This document shows positions 1 through 8,154 of a stretch of DNA of 64,000 bases, one piece after another (the stretch's first letter is position 1; the number at the start of each line of letters is the position of its first letter). Below the pieces are notes generated by a model. That model saw only the letters and a list, made by a program, of their open reading frames with translations. It was not told where the DNA came from and made no database searches. A program made the position numbers and the translations under genes. The stretch is from Pseudomonadota bacterium. GTDB taxonomy: Bacteria > Pseudomonadota > Gammaproteobacteria > JAKAQQ01. The stretch covers positions 1-64,000 of the forward strand of contig JAJZIH010000006.1 of NCBI GenBank assembly GCA_021810635.1, in the 5' to 3' direction.

Positions 1-1
1 C

Positions 2-118
2 GCCCAGGCCTACTGCCGCATCTCCAGCTATCTCCAGACCATGGCCAACCAAGGCTACAACCCTCTCGTCGCTATCCAAATGGCCCTATCCGGTCAGCTC
101 TACGCCGAAACCGGGTGA
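2..118 (+). pseudogene. 3' end of an IS66-like transposase, cut by the window edge
   Basis: The first 39 codons read open from the window edge to TGA. The translated tail (…YLQTMANQGYNPLVAIQMAL…) resembles the C-terminal end of IS66-type transposases, where a 'YL.T..KQG' block precedes a short Ala/Leu-rich tail. Only this end is visible, so neither intactness nor the catalytic residues can be judged. It could be the end of a complete element lying to the left. The family call rests on one short motif and is tentative. Confidence 0.4.
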
Positions 119-125
119 GCAGTTA

Positions 126-265
126 CATGGACAGTTCATAGTGCACAATCGGAGGGTTTTTTATGAACCGGTCCAAGTCAAATCGAGATCAAAGTTTGCG
201 GTTTGATAGACGCCGGAATTCCGCAAACAGATTATTGAGCTGGTGCACGCCGGCGACAGTGTCCG
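126..265 (+). mobile_element. IS3-family OrfA 5' remnant, copy 1
   Basis: The stretch begins with the same leader as the region at 903 (TGGACAGTTCATAGTGCACA) and continues into a decayed reading frame. That frame reads TPEFRKQIIELVHAG after a stop, matching the start of IS3-family OrfA helix-turn-helix proteins. Similarity stops about 265. The fragment lies just beyond the truncated toxin end at 295 and may be what broke it. No intact transposase or second IS end is visible. Confidence 0.5.
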
Positions 266-294
266 CTGCGTTCCAGCCACATCACACTGCGGTC

Positions 295-465
295 TTAATC
301 CTTATCCAGCGTGACAAGAATGCGGCTTTCTCGTTTGGCGATATTCAGTATTTCCTCGTCGCCGGGATCCTGCGGCCATTCTCCGGCCCACACAACGTCG
401 TGCCCTGCCTCCTCTAGTACCTTTGGCCCTCCACTCCATATACAGGTATCGAGCAACAGCCTCAT
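295..465 (-). pseudogene. Truncated DUF5615 (Mut7-C/PIN-like) toxin
   Basis: The 56-residue product begins MRLLLDTCIWSGGPKVLEEA and runs through WAGEWPQDPGDEEIL to ILVTLDKD. This is the typical N-terminal half of DUF5615 proteins, a PIN-like toxin family of about 110-120 residues. A stop codon follows directly after LDKD, so the C-terminal half, including the usual DFGEL continuation, is missing. Its ATG overlaps the stop of the upstream DUF433 gene (ATGA), as in intact DUF433/DUF5615 toxin-antitoxin pairs. The sequence past the stop merges into an IS3 remnant. I infer loss of toxin activity; the acidic residues in LLLDT, DEE and LDKD remain. Confidence 0.75.
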
Positions 466-713
466 GTACCCGTATCCAGAATCAAGGGTTCAACGCGCTC
501 GTGACCGACGACACGGCGCGCGTACACCAGGCACGCCTGAATATCTTCTTTCCCCAGCCACGGATACCCCTGCAAAATCGTTTCCGGGGTGTCGCCCGCC
601 GCCAGCATGCCGAGTACATGCTCGACTGCCAACCGCCGCCCGCGAATGATGGGCTTCCCCCCGAACATCTTTGGGTTTACTGTGATGCGTTCAAGCAATT
701 TTTGCTCGTCCAT
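462..713 (-). CDS. DUF433 domain protein, probable antitoxin
   Basis: The 83-residue protein carries the DUF433 signature: ITVNPKMFGGKPIIRG, then a helical segment (VEHVLGMLAAGDTPETIL) and YPWLGKEDIQACLVYA. DUF433 proteins are winged-helix-like antitoxins usually coupled to DUF5615 toxins, and that is the arrangement here (stop/start overlap at 462-465). I chose the ATG at 713 because AGGTG lies seven bases before it; a GTG five codons upstream is possible. The partner toxin is truncated, so this is probably an orphan antitoxin. It reads away from the neighbouring PQQ-protein gene and is enclosed by IS scraps. Confidence 0.85.
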   Translation of the reverse strand: MDEQKLLERITVNPKMFGGKPIIRGRRLAVEHVLGMLAAGDTPETILQGYPWLGKEDIQACLVYARRVVGHERVEPLILDTGT

Positions 714-902
714 AGTTTCACCTCGCACGGTTACGACCTAAGTTTAGCAGAGCACCCAGACTTTAAGTATCTTCAGACTCGAACAACTGTTCATTTATCT
801 CCAGAATCCTAGTCGAGGCGCACGCGATTTCCGGCTGGCAGATGTCGTGCAGCGAGCACTCCGGACAACGCCGCATGTCGTCAACTGGAATTCCCCCACT
901 TT

Positions 903-1110
903 GATGGACAGTTCATAGTGCACAATCGGAGGGTTTTGACTCTGGCCCGATTCATGGACCAGTCCAAGTCAAAACCGAGGTCAACATTCGCGGTTCGATA
1001 GACGCCGGAATTCTGCAAACAACCATTAAGCTGGTACACACCGGTCGTCCGTCATCGCAGCTGTCGAAGGAATTTAATGGGATGAACGTCCCCTGCTTCC
1101 AAACGTGGTT
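903..1110 (+). mobile_element. IS3-family OrfA 5' remnant, copy 2
   Basis: This repeats the leader and OrfA start seen at 126, in the same orientation and about 777 bp further on. It begins MDQSKSKPRSTFAVR, meets a stop at the same place as copy 1, then reads TPEFCKQ and, after a one-base shift, TIKLVHTGRPSSQLSKEF. Two decayed copies of one IS thus flank the DUF433 module. Similarity ends near 1110, where IS110-like sequence begins shortly after. Confidence 0.5.
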
Positions 1111-1161
1111 CGATGCCACAATGGGGAGCGCATTGAATAGGAGACTCATTCCCTGCGCGAG

Positions 1162-1400
1162 GGTACGACACTCGGTATCGATTTGGCAAAGAATGTGTTT
1201 CGGTTGCACGGTGTCGATCGCACCGGCAAGCCGGTGCTGCGGAAAACCGTGAGCCGGGCCAAGTGATTGGAGAGTCGAATCAACGTGCCGCGCTGTCTGG
1301 TGGGTTGTACGAGCGGGTCGACAGGCCGGTTATGCCCATCGCCGTCCCGTGTTTGGCCAATCGGTCAGTTCTACCCCGAGACCCGGAGGCCACGGCAATT
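1162..1400 (+). mobile_element. IS110-family transposase N-terminal remnant
   Basis: From 1162 the frame reads TTLGIDLAKNVFRLHGVDR and then TGKPVLRKTVSRAK before a stop at 1266. This is the highly conserved start of IS110-type DEDD transposases (GIDLAKNVFQLHG…, first catalytic Asp in GID). Beyond the stop the frame shifts but PRCLVG and a weakened version of the following block are still recognisable to about 1380. No start codon is present. The piece abuts the IS3 remnant upstream and the 3' end of the PQQ-protein gene downstream. Confidence 0.65.
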
Positions 1401-3067
1401 CAACGGACCGGGGGCTGCCTGCTCTTTCGCCAGGGAGGGTGCAAGAGTCCGAACACGGCCACGCCGTCCTGGGTGCCGACGTAGACCCGTCCACCGGCGA
1501 TCATCGGGGTGATGAACTTGTTCCCCGGGCCAAAGGCGTCACGCCGTCCGGCCTGCCGGCTGCTGTAGAGAAGGTCGTGGAGATCGTCGGCGCGGTAGGC
1601 GTACAGAACTGCCGGGTCGGTGTTTCCCACCGCCCATACGATGCCATCGCGCCGGCCGTCGGCTGAAATACTCGGCGTGGTTCCCGGATAGACAAAACGG
1701 TTGCTGCTCCGGGAGACCGCCCGGTCGGAAAGGCGCGCCTGATGGATGCGGAAGGCGCGGAGTGGCTGGCCCACGGCGCCGAAATACACCCAGTGGCCGA
1801 AAAAGGCCGGCATGCCGAACTCAGGGCCGTGGAGCGCATGGGGGACCTCCTGCCAGATGCGGTTCGTCCGCGGGTTGAAATGGCCCATGTGGTTGCGGTT
1901 CACGACATAGATGATGCCGTCCTTGCCAGCTCCGAGGGCCAGCTCGACCGGATGTCCTTGGCGACTCCGGAGCGTTGGCAGGACGAGCGCCCCCCCGGAT
2001 CCGAAATCCTCGTCCGAACGGGATTCGGCACGGGTATTGTCCATATTGAAGTAGTCGCTCACGCGGAGGCGCCCGTCCCGGGCCGAGAGACGGATGAAAG
2101 CGTTTCCGAAGTCATGGTCCCGGGGAAATCCTTGACTGTTGAGATGCGGGTCGAAACTGCCGTTTCCATCCAGAAAGTAGATATGTCCGCCGGGTCCGGC
2201 AGCCGGTCCGGCTCCCGAAGACCAGATGGCACCGTCGCTGCCGTTCGGGGTGACGTCGATCACACCATCCTGCCTCAGCGTTCGCGCGTTGTAGCCGATC
2301 ACCCAGCCGGTGTAGGGACGATGGTCGCAGTGGGAGGCCCAACTCGTATAGACCACGCCATGGAGGAGCAGGAGTCCGGCCCGCTCCTTGTATTGAGCCG
2401 GGTTGAAGAGGACCCGGCCGTCCACGCTGTCATTTCCCGTGCCGGGATAGCTGGCGCGGATGATGACCGGGCTTCCCGGACGCTCCGCTCCGGTGGCGAG
2501 GTCTAGGGCGTAAAGCCGCTGCTCGTGCCGTCCTTCCCTGTTTTTCGACATGGCGACTGCGAAGAGGGTGCCCTGGGGTCCCGCGCGGGGATCGATCACG
2601 GGGGTCGCGGTGATGCCGATCACCGGGATTACCTGGCTGCAGTCACGCGGCCCGCTCGGGGTTGCGCCCGCCCCGAGCAGGATCTTCCTCCACAGGATCC
2701 GGCCGCTCACCGCGTTGAATGCATAGAGTCGGTCGTCCTCGGTGGCGACGTAAAGAACCGGTTGGGCCACGCCGTCGATCGTGACCGCGGGGTCATAGAG
2801 CGGTTCCGCATCGACTTTGCCGTCCGTTGCAAAAAACCCGACCTTCCCGAAATCCCGGACGTTGACGTTCGCGGGCGTGAGAACGGTTTCCAAAAGGTCG
2901 GCCCCGGTCCGGAAGTTGTTGTCGTGGTAGGTGAAAACAGAAAAACGGTGAGGAGTGTTCGGCGGGGGAGCGCCGGGTCCGGGACGGGCGGGAAAGGCGT
3001 TTGCGGCGCTTCCCAGGGCGCCGGCGACGAGCCCTGCGACCAGAACGGGGTGGAGATGCAAGTGCAT
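1400..3067 (-). CDS. Secreted PQQ-type beta-propeller protein
   Basis: A 555-residue protein with an N-terminal signal peptide (LVAGLVAGALGSAANAFPA). It carries repeated WD/PQQ-like blades such as VLYVATEDDRLYAFNAVSG, YALDLATGAERPG, IIYVVNRNHMGHF and VYVGTQDGVAVFGLL. These are outer-strand motifs of pyrroloquinoline-quinone-type propellers. I see no clear set of quinoprotein dehydrogenase active-site residues, so the enzymatic role is open; it may be structural or assembly-related in the periplasm. The start has a good ribosome-binding site (GGAGAGAGG). The 3' end runs into IS110 debris, so the last residues (PPWRKSRQPPVR) may be foreign. It is divergent from the HNH gene. Confidence 0.8.
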   Translation of the reverse strand: MHLHLHPVLVAGLVAGALGSAANAFPARPGPGAPPPNTPHRFSVFTYHDNNFRTGADLLETVLTPANVNVRDFGKVGFFATDGKVDAEPLYDPAVTIDGVAQPVLYVATEDDRLYAFNAVSGRILWRKILLGAGATPSGPRDCSQVIPVIGITATPVIDPRAGPQGTLFAVAMSKNREGRHEQRLYALDLATGAERPGSPVIIRASYPGTGNDSVDGRVLFNPAQYKERAGLLLLHGVVYTSWASHCDHRPYTGWVIGYNARTLRQDGVIDVTPNGSDGAIWSSGAGPAAGPGGHIYFLDGNGSFDPHLNSQGFPRDHDFGNAFIRLSARDGRLRVSDYFNMDNTRAESRSDEDFGSGGALVLPTLRSRQGHPVELALGAGKDGIIYVVNRNHMGHFNPRTNRIWQEVPHALHGPEFGMPAFFGHWVYFGAVGQPLRAFRIHQARLSDRAVSRSSNRFVYPGTTPSISADGRRDGIVWAVGNTDPAVLYAYRADDLHDLLYSSRQAGRRDAFGPGNKFITPMIAGGRVYVGTQDGVAVFGLLHPPWRKSRQPPVR

Positions 3068-3147
3068 GGCCTCTCTCCGGTTTTGGAGGGTCTTTCGAGT
3101 ATAGGCTACCGGGTGCGGGGCCGTGGAGTCTGGTCTATCATCAAACG

Positions 3148-4077
3148 ATGGACAAGCGAGATTGGGATGCCCGGCTCCGCCGGGAGACGTTGGCCTGGCT
3201 CCGGGAGCCCAGCCGGTATGAGGCGGTGATCGATCGCAACCGTCTCGAGAAGGCTTTTACGCTGGAGGGGCGCACCGTTTCCCTCATGGGCCCGAAAGGC
3301 ATTTTCACACCGAAAGATTGTCTCTACCCGCTGTCGGTCACGACCGTGTGGAAGGGACCTTATTCCGATCATTTCGCGGATGAGGACCGGCTGCTTTACA
3401 GCTACCGGGGGGCAGCGCTTCCGGCCGATGGCCGGGAATATCCGGACAACCTGGGGTTGCGGAGGGCCATGACCGACCGGATCCCACTGGTCTATTTCTG
3501 CGCGGTGGCCCGTGGGCGGTATTATCCGGCCTGGCCGGTCTACATTGTCGCCGACGACCCTCAAAGACGGATTTTCACCCTGGTCACCGATTTCGTGACG
3601 GCGTTGCCCGGGGAAGGCAATCCTCCCTGGATGCTCGGAGAGCCCGATGACCCGGAGATCCGGCGCCGCTGGAGCCTGGCCACCGTCCGGGTCCGCTACC
3701 ATCAACAGGCCTTCCGCGAACGGGTGATCGAGGCCTACCGCTCACACTGCGCGATGTGCCGACTCCGGGAACGGAGCCTGCTCGATGCGGCGCACATCAT
3801 TGGTGACGCGGAGCCCGCAGGGACCGCCGCAGTCACGAATGGACTGGCCCTCTGCAAGATCCACCATGCTGCCTTTGACCAGCACCTGCTCGCCGTCCGT
3901 CCGGACTACCGGATCGAGGTGAGCCCGAGGATCCTCACGGAGACCGACGGCCCGATGCTCGAGATCGGTTTCCAGGCCCTGCACGGGACGACCATCTGGC
4001 TGCCTGGACGGGCACGGGACCGTCCTTCCCGGGAGCGGCTTGAGGAGCGCTGGCAGCGTTTCCGCGAGGCCAGTTGA
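3148..4077 (+). CDS. HNH endonuclease domain protein
   Basis: The 309-residue protein has a C-terminal HNH nuclease motif in order: CAMCRLRERSLLDAAHII, then NGLALCKIHHAAFDQHLL, giving the two Cys-x-x-Cys-type metal ligands and the His/Asn/His core. The N-terminal two thirds (VWKGPYSDHFADEDRLLYSY, WPVYIVADDP) match the region usually found before HNH in putative restriction-type nucleases that probably recognise DNA. I chose ATG 3148 because the longer frame upstream overlaps the divergent promoter area and the coding-like part begins MDKRDWDARLRRE. No methyltransferase partner is present, so classical restriction is not supported. Confidence 0.85.
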   Translation: MDKRDWDARLRRETLAWLREPSRYEAVIDRNRLEKAFTLEGRTVSLMGPKGIFTPKDCLYPLSVTTVWKGPYSDHFADEDRLLYSYRGAALPADGREYPDNLGLRRAMTDRIPLVYFCAVARGRYYPAWPVYIVADDPQRRIFTLVTDFVTALPGEGNPPWMLGEPDDPEIRRRWSLATVRVRYHQQAFRERVIEAYRSHCAMCRLRERSLLDAAHIIGDAEPAGTAAVTNGLALCKIHHAAFDQHLLAVRPDYRIEVSPRILTETDGPMLEIGFQALHGTTIWLPGRARDRPSRERLEERWQRFREAS

Positions 4078-4163
4078 GCCGCCCGCGGATCTGGCACCGG
4101 ACAAGCGGCGGCTCTTTGGGTATGCTACTGACCCACGACCCGTCCCTTCCAAGGAGCCCGCCC

Positions 4164-4712
4164 ATGACCGTTTCCCTCTATGACCTTTCGGTTCCCGTTT
4201 TCTCGCACAAGCTCGAAAACCTGAGGAACATCCTCAAAAAAGCCTTGGCGCAGGCCGAGGCCCGAAAGATCGAGCCGGCCGTTCTGGTTCAGGCCCGGCT
4301 TTTCCCCGACATGTTTCCGCTCGCCCGGCAGGTCCAGATCGCGACCGATCAGGCGAAGGGATGCGCGGCCCGTCTGACCGGCGGCGAGCCGCCCCGTTAC
4401 GAGGACACGGAGTCCACGTTCGCCGAGCTTGACGAGCGCATCGGACGGACCGTGGCGTTTCTGGGCACGCTCAAGAAGGCGGCCTTTGACGGAGCCGAGA
4501 ACCGGCTGGTCCGTCTGCCCGTGCGCGACCGCACGGTCGAGGTGCTGGGCCTGCCTTATCTCCTCCACTACGCCTATCCCAACTTCTATTTCCACTTGAC
4601 CACCGCCTATGCCATCCTCCGCCACAACGGAATCGAGGTCGGGAAGTCCGATTTCCTGGGCGCCTCGAAACCCGAGGACCTGGCGGGCCCAGGGGCACGC
4701 GTCGGCCACTAA
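4164..4712 (+). CDS. DUF1993 family protein
   Basis: The 182-residue product begins MTVSLYDLSVPVFSHKLENL and includes ARLFPDMFPLARQVQIATDQ and LPYLLHYAYPNFYFHLTTAY, the hallmark blocks of DUF1993. The family is predicted to adopt a DinB-like four-helix fold; its substrate is unknown. The ATG at 4164 is preceded by AAGGAG at a suitable distance, and an in-frame upstream start lacks a site. It converges on the flavoprotein gene with eight bases between the stops. Length is as expected for the family (about 170 residues). Confidence 0.88.
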   Translation: MTVSLYDLSVPVFSHKLENLRNILKKALAQAEARKIEPAVLVQARLFPDMFPLARQVQIATDQAKGCAARLTGGEPPRYEDTESTFAELDERIGRTVAFLGTLKKAAFDGAENRLVRLPVRDRTVEVLGLPYLLHYAYPNFYFHLTTAYAILRHNGIEVGKSDFLGASKPEDLAGPGARVGH

Positions 4713-4720
4713 TCCCGGTC

Positions 4721-6160
4721 TCAGTTCAGGGGGCGGAGCAGTCGGAGGAGACCCGCCGCGAACCGGCGGGAGGCCGGTCCCGTGCGCTGCTCGCGCCAGC
4801 GGACGGCGGCCTTTCTGTGCACCTCGGAGTAGGTCGGGTAGGGCTGGATCAGGCCGAGGAGGCGCGAGAGGGAGAACCGCTCTCGCATCGCAAGCACGAT
4901 CTGGGCGATGCTTTCCCCGGCGTGCGGCATGCAGAGCGACACACAGGCGAGACGTCCGTGCCGGTCGATCCCGAAATGGGCGACGCCCCGAGCGACCCCG
5001 TCCGTCACGGCGCGGTTGAGTTCGGAGAGGGGGATTTCGATGGTTTCGACCACCCGGTCCCGGTCCTCTGGATCACCTCCGACGGAAGCGATCTCCGGAT
5101 CCGTGTAGGTCACGCGGGGAATGGGACTCGTGGCCCAGCGCAGGCGGATGAGTGGACGAAACAGGGCGTTCAGGGCCGCATAGGCACCTTGCTGTCCGGC
5201 AACGTGGGTGAAATGGATTGGGCTCGTCACATCCCCTGCGGCATAAAGGCCCCCCCGGGATGTTCTCAGGAACGCATCGGTCCGGATCCGGCCGGAGGGA
5301 TCCAACGCGAGACCGAGCGCCTCGAGGCCTTGGGTGCGCGCGCGCCGCCCCACGGCGATGAGCAGGGCGTCGAAGGGGAGGGTTGTGGGGCTGCCGGTTC
5401 CGGTCTCGACCACCAGCCGGAACGAACCCTCCGCCCGCTCGACCCGCAGGGCCCGGGCGGAAGTGAGGATCCGGGTGCCTTCCTCTTGGAGGGCCGTGGT
5501 GAGTGCTGCCGAGATCGCGGCGGGTTCCTGGCCGAGGAGCCGGGGTGCAGATTCAACGATCGTGACCCGGCTGGCGAGACGGCGGTAGGCCTGCCCGATC
5601 TCGCAGCCGAGCGGTCCGCCTCCGAGGATGACGAGATCGCGGGGCTGCCGTTCCAGGTCCCAGAGGGTTTCACTCGTAAACCAGGGGGCGCCGTCTAGTC
5701 CGGGCAAATCGGGAACGACAGGGGTCGCACCGGTCGCAATGACGAGGCTCCGCGCGGTGAGCCGGGAGGTGCCGATCCGAACGGACGCTTCCGATTCGAC
5801 GATGGCGGGGCCGTGCACGACCATCGCGCCGAGTGCCCGGTAACGGGCTTCCGAGTCCTCCGGTTCGATGCGTGCGATCACACGCGTGAGGGAGTCCCGG
5901 AGGGCGGCGAAATCGATGACCGGCTCATGAGGGGCGATGCCGAAGGGGCCGCCCTGCCGCTGGGCGTGAGCCAGCGCGGCGGCGCGCAGAAGCGCCTTGC
6001 TTGGAATGCATCCGGTGTAGAGGCAGTCGCCGCCCAGGCGATGGCGCTCGACCAGAATGACCCGGGATCCGGCCCGGGCGGCGACCGAGGCGGCCGCGAG
6101 ACCGGCGGCCCCACCACCCACGACCAGGAGATCCGACCGCCGCGTGGGGACCCCCGTCAT
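4721..6160 (-). CDS. FAD-dependent pyridine nucleotide-disulfide oxidoreductase
   Basis: A 479-residue class I flavin disulfide reductase. Visible in order are the FAD fold (LLVVGGGAAGLAAAS), the redox-active pair in CLYTGCIPSKALL, the NAD(P) fold (LVILGGGPLGCEIGQ), the second FAD motif (GGLYAAGDV) and a dimerisation domain ending in IQPYPTYSEVHRKAA. The usual His of the His-Pro-Thr-x-Ser-Glu motif is replaced by Tyr, as in mercuric-reductase-like and RclA-like relatives rather than true dihydrolipoamide dehydrogenase. No heavy-metal-associated domain or C-terminal Cys pair is present, so mercury reduction is unlikely. The substrate is unknown. I start at ATG 6160; the 32 codons upstream look non-coding. 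Confidence 0.88.
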   Translation of the reverse strand: MTGVPTRRSDLLVVGGGAAGLAAASVAARAGSRVILVERHRLGGDCLYTGCIPSKALLRAAALAHAQRQGGPFGIAPHEPVIDFAALRDSLTRVIARIEPEDSEARYRALGAMVVHGPAIVESEASVRIGTSRLTARSLVIATGATPVVPDLPGLDGAPWFTSETLWDLERQPRDLVILGGGPLGCEIGQAYRRLASRVTIVESAPRLLGQEPAAISAALTTALQEEGTRILTSARALRVERAEGSFRLVVETGTGSPTTLPFDALLIAVGRRARTQGLEALGLALDPSGRIRTDAFLRTSRGGLYAAGDVTSPIHFTHVAGQQGAYAALNALFRPLIRLRWATSPIPRVTYTDPEIASVGGDPEDRDRVVETIEIPLSELNRAVTDGVARGVAHFGIDRHGRLACVSLCMPHAGESIAQIVLAMRERFSLSRLLGLIQPYPTYSEVHRKAAVRWREQRTGPASRRFAAGLLRLLRPLN

Positions 6161-6335
6161 GGACGGGTCACGGCACCACTCGCGGCGGCGGTTGCGGATC
6201 CGTTCTGGGTTCGATGAATGCGCATCCTGTCGGCGGGGTACCGGACCAAGGTCCACCGATCATAACAAAACGTTCCACGCGAAGGATCCGGGGTCAGGGT
6301 TTGTTTCTGTTATGCTGGAACTGGGGGTGAGCACG

Positions 6336-6722
6336 ATGATGAAAGCTTTTCGTCTCTTGGTCCCGGTTGCGGCGTTGGCCGCGCTTCTCGCCGGGTGCGC
6401 GACCGGGGTGCCCTACGGATCGGCGATGGGGAGCTATCCTTCGGGCTACTTCGGGAGCTATGGGTATTACGGCTATCCGTCTCTTTTCCCGGGCTATGGC
6501 TACTACGGCGGTTACGGCGGATTTTATCCGCCCGGCGATTATATCGGGCCCGAACCGATGAGCCCGCCCCCGATGGGCACACCCCCCACGGGATCCCAGC
6601 CGTCCCCATCGCGCCCCCCACCCCCACCACCACCCCCACCACCGCACATGCCCCCACCGCCGCCGTCGTTCCCATCGCCGCACTTGCCCCCGCGGCCAGT
6701 CTGCCCCCGCATCTGTCCCTGA
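6336..6722 (+). CDS. Proline-rich outer-envelope lipoprotein
   Basis: The 128-residue product has a lipoprotein signal with lipobox LLAGC (Cys 21). A Gly/Tyr-rich middle (GYYGYPSLFPGYGYYGGYGG) is followed by an extreme Pro-rich tail with a run of about ten prolines. Low complexity gives no enzymatic clue; such proteins often act as surface or periplasmic scaffolds. Two ATGs in a row (6336, 6339) follow a GGGGTGAG site; either could be used. The long C-rich strand makes opposite-strand frames here spurious. It lies just upstream of the alpha/beta hydrolase in the same direction. Confidence 0.7.
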   Translation: MMKAFRLLVPVAALAALLAGCATGVPYGSAMGSYPSGYFGSYGYYGYPSLFPGYGYYGGYGGFYPPGDYIGPEPMSPPPMGTPPTGSQPSPSRPPPPPPPPPPHMPPPPPSFPSPHLPPRPVCPRICP

Positions 6723-6759
6723 GTGAACCCGGTTTCTGCGTGAAAGGAGGCCATGGGTC

Positions 6760-7632
6760 ATGACCGGGGAACCTGCCTGCCGGGTTGTGCGCTATGGCGA
6801 TCCGGAAGGTTTCCCGGTGCTCTATCTTCACGGATTCCCCGGCTCCCACCGCGAGGCCGGCCTGGCCGAACCCTGGGTCGGAGGCCTGCATCTCGCTCTT
6901 TATGCCATCGACCGTCCCGGGTATGGGGATTCCCCAGGCTGTCCCCAACTGCCGCTGGCCGGCTGGCCGGGCTTTCAGAAGGAACTGGCCGATGCGCTGG
7001 GTCTCACGCGCTATGGGGTGTTGGCGATCTCGGGAGGGGCGCCCTACGCCTACGCTCAGCATCACGAAGCCGATTCCCGGCTTGCCTTCACGCTGATTCT
7101 GTGTGGACTTCCCCCCGTTACGGGACGGGAGGATTACCGTCGGCTGCCGTTTCTCATGCGCTTCCACGCTGTCCTGCTCCGGAGCGTTCCGAATCTGGTT
7201 GCGGCTGAGGCCAACTGGATCGCCCGGCGGGTCCGGCGAGATCCCGGCTGGCTGTGGCGCCGGGTCTACCGCCAGGTTCACGACTGTGACCGGGAGGTTT
7301 TGACCGATCCCGGAATACGGTCTCTGCTTGAGGACTCCTGGAGGGTGGGGCTCAGCCACGGCGGCCAGGGTCTGATCCAGGACCTCGTGCGCTACCTCTC
7401 GCCTTGGCCTTACGCCGGTCGGCCGCCAGGACGGAGCCCTCTTTGGATTTTTCACGGTCGGGAAGACCGGATCGTCACACCTGACCGGGTCCTGGATTTT
7501 GCGTCCAGGATACGGGGTGCCCAAGTCAGGCTCATTGAGAATGAAGGGCATTTTTCTCTGCCGTTGCGCCAGGCAGACGACCGGTGGGCGACCTTGGCCC
7601 GAGAGCTCTTGCGTGGTTCGCAAGTACACTGA
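6760..7632 (+). CDS. Alpha/beta-fold hydrolase
   Basis: A 290-residue hydrolase with the canonical triad: nucleophile Ser in LAISGGAPYAYA, acid Asp in IFHGREDRIVTPD and His in ENEGHFSLP. The oxyanion-loop motif LYLHGFPGS is near residue 25. The fold and the GxSGG elbow are typical of proline-iminopeptidase/esterase-like enzymes of broad substrate range, so I do not name a substrate. The start has AAAGGAGG eight bases upstream. It follows the lipoprotein gene by 37 bases and may be co-transcribed with it. Confidence 0.88.
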   Translation: MTGEPACRVVRYGDPEGFPVLYLHGFPGSHREAGLAEPWVGGLHLALYAIDRPGYGDSPGCPQLPLAGWPGFQKELADALGLTRYGVLAISGGAPYAYAQHHEADSRLAFTLILCGLPPVTGREDYRRLPFLMRFHAVLLRSVPNLVAAEANWIARRVRRDPGWLWRRVYRQVHDCDREVLTDPGIRSLLEDSWRVGLSHGGQGLIQDLVRYLSPWPYAGRPPGRSPLWIFHGREDRIVTPDRVLDFASRIRGAQVRLIENEGHFSLPLRQADDRWATLARELLRGSQVH

Positions 7633-7757
7633 AAAACCGTGATAAAACGCAGTCGGTGTACGGGGGGGATCCTTGCTGACCGAAAGGGACGCGCGTATGA
7701 TGAAATCACGGAGCCGGTCAGTTCCGGCTGGTAAATAACTGTGGAGGAGTGTTTCTC

Positions 7758-8099
7758 ATGTTGCAAAAATCTTTCGTACTCGGTGCCGCGTTGGGCGTTC
7801 TGGCCCTAGGCCCGCTGGCGCTTGCGGCCGGCAGCGTGCCGTCGCACCCGATGATGCATCACAAGATGATGACTGCAGCCCAGCACCGCGCTTGGCTCAA
7901 GAAGGTTCAGCTGGCACTGGATCATTCAGGTGCCCATCTCAAGGCGGATGGCCTGTGGGGGCACAAGACCATGATGGCGATCAGCTCGTTCCAGAAGAGT
8001 CATGGGCTCAAGGTGACCGGCCACCTCAACCATGCGACCCTCGCTAAGCTGGGTGTGAGTTGGGCCTTCGGGACAAAAAAAGCCTGGCATAAAAAGTAA
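7758..8099 (+). CDS. Secreted peptidoglycan-binding-like protein
   Basis: The 113-residue protein has a signal peptide (VLGAALGVLALGPLALAAG), a His/Met-rich linker (HPMMHHKMMTAAQH) and a single PG_binding_1-like repeat: KKVQLALDHSGAHLKADGLW…KTMMAISSFQKSHGLKVTGH. That repeat normally binds murein and is fused to a hydrolase; here it stands alone. The Met/His cluster could bind metal, which is inference only. ATG 7758 is favoured over the GTG at 7749 by spacing from GGAGG. A strong terminator follows the gene. Confidence 0.8.
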   Translation: MLQKSFVLGAALGVLALGPLALAAGSVPSHPMMHHKMMTAAQHRAWLKKVQLALDHSGAHLKADGLWGHKTMMAISSFQKSHGLKVTGHLNHATLAKLGVSWAFGTKKAWHKK

Positions 8100-8125
8100 T
8101 CCTTTCGCGTCGATTGTCAGACCTG

Positions 8126-8154
8126 AAACCGGCGGGGTGACCCGCCGGTTTTTT
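8126..8154 (+). terminator. Rho-independent terminator
   Basis: An 11-bp stem (AAACCGGCGGG paired with CCCGCCGGTTT) around a GTGA loop ends in a T tract, 27 bases after the peptidoglycan-binding gene. The A-rich left arm also makes it usable on the other strand, where it would terminate mutM, whose stop codon touches it. Confidence 0.85.

Noticed and set aside
4721-6160. Mercuric reductase
   Set aside because: No N-terminal metal-binding domain, no C-terminal Cys pair and no mer neighbours; only the general disulfide-reductase fold is supported.
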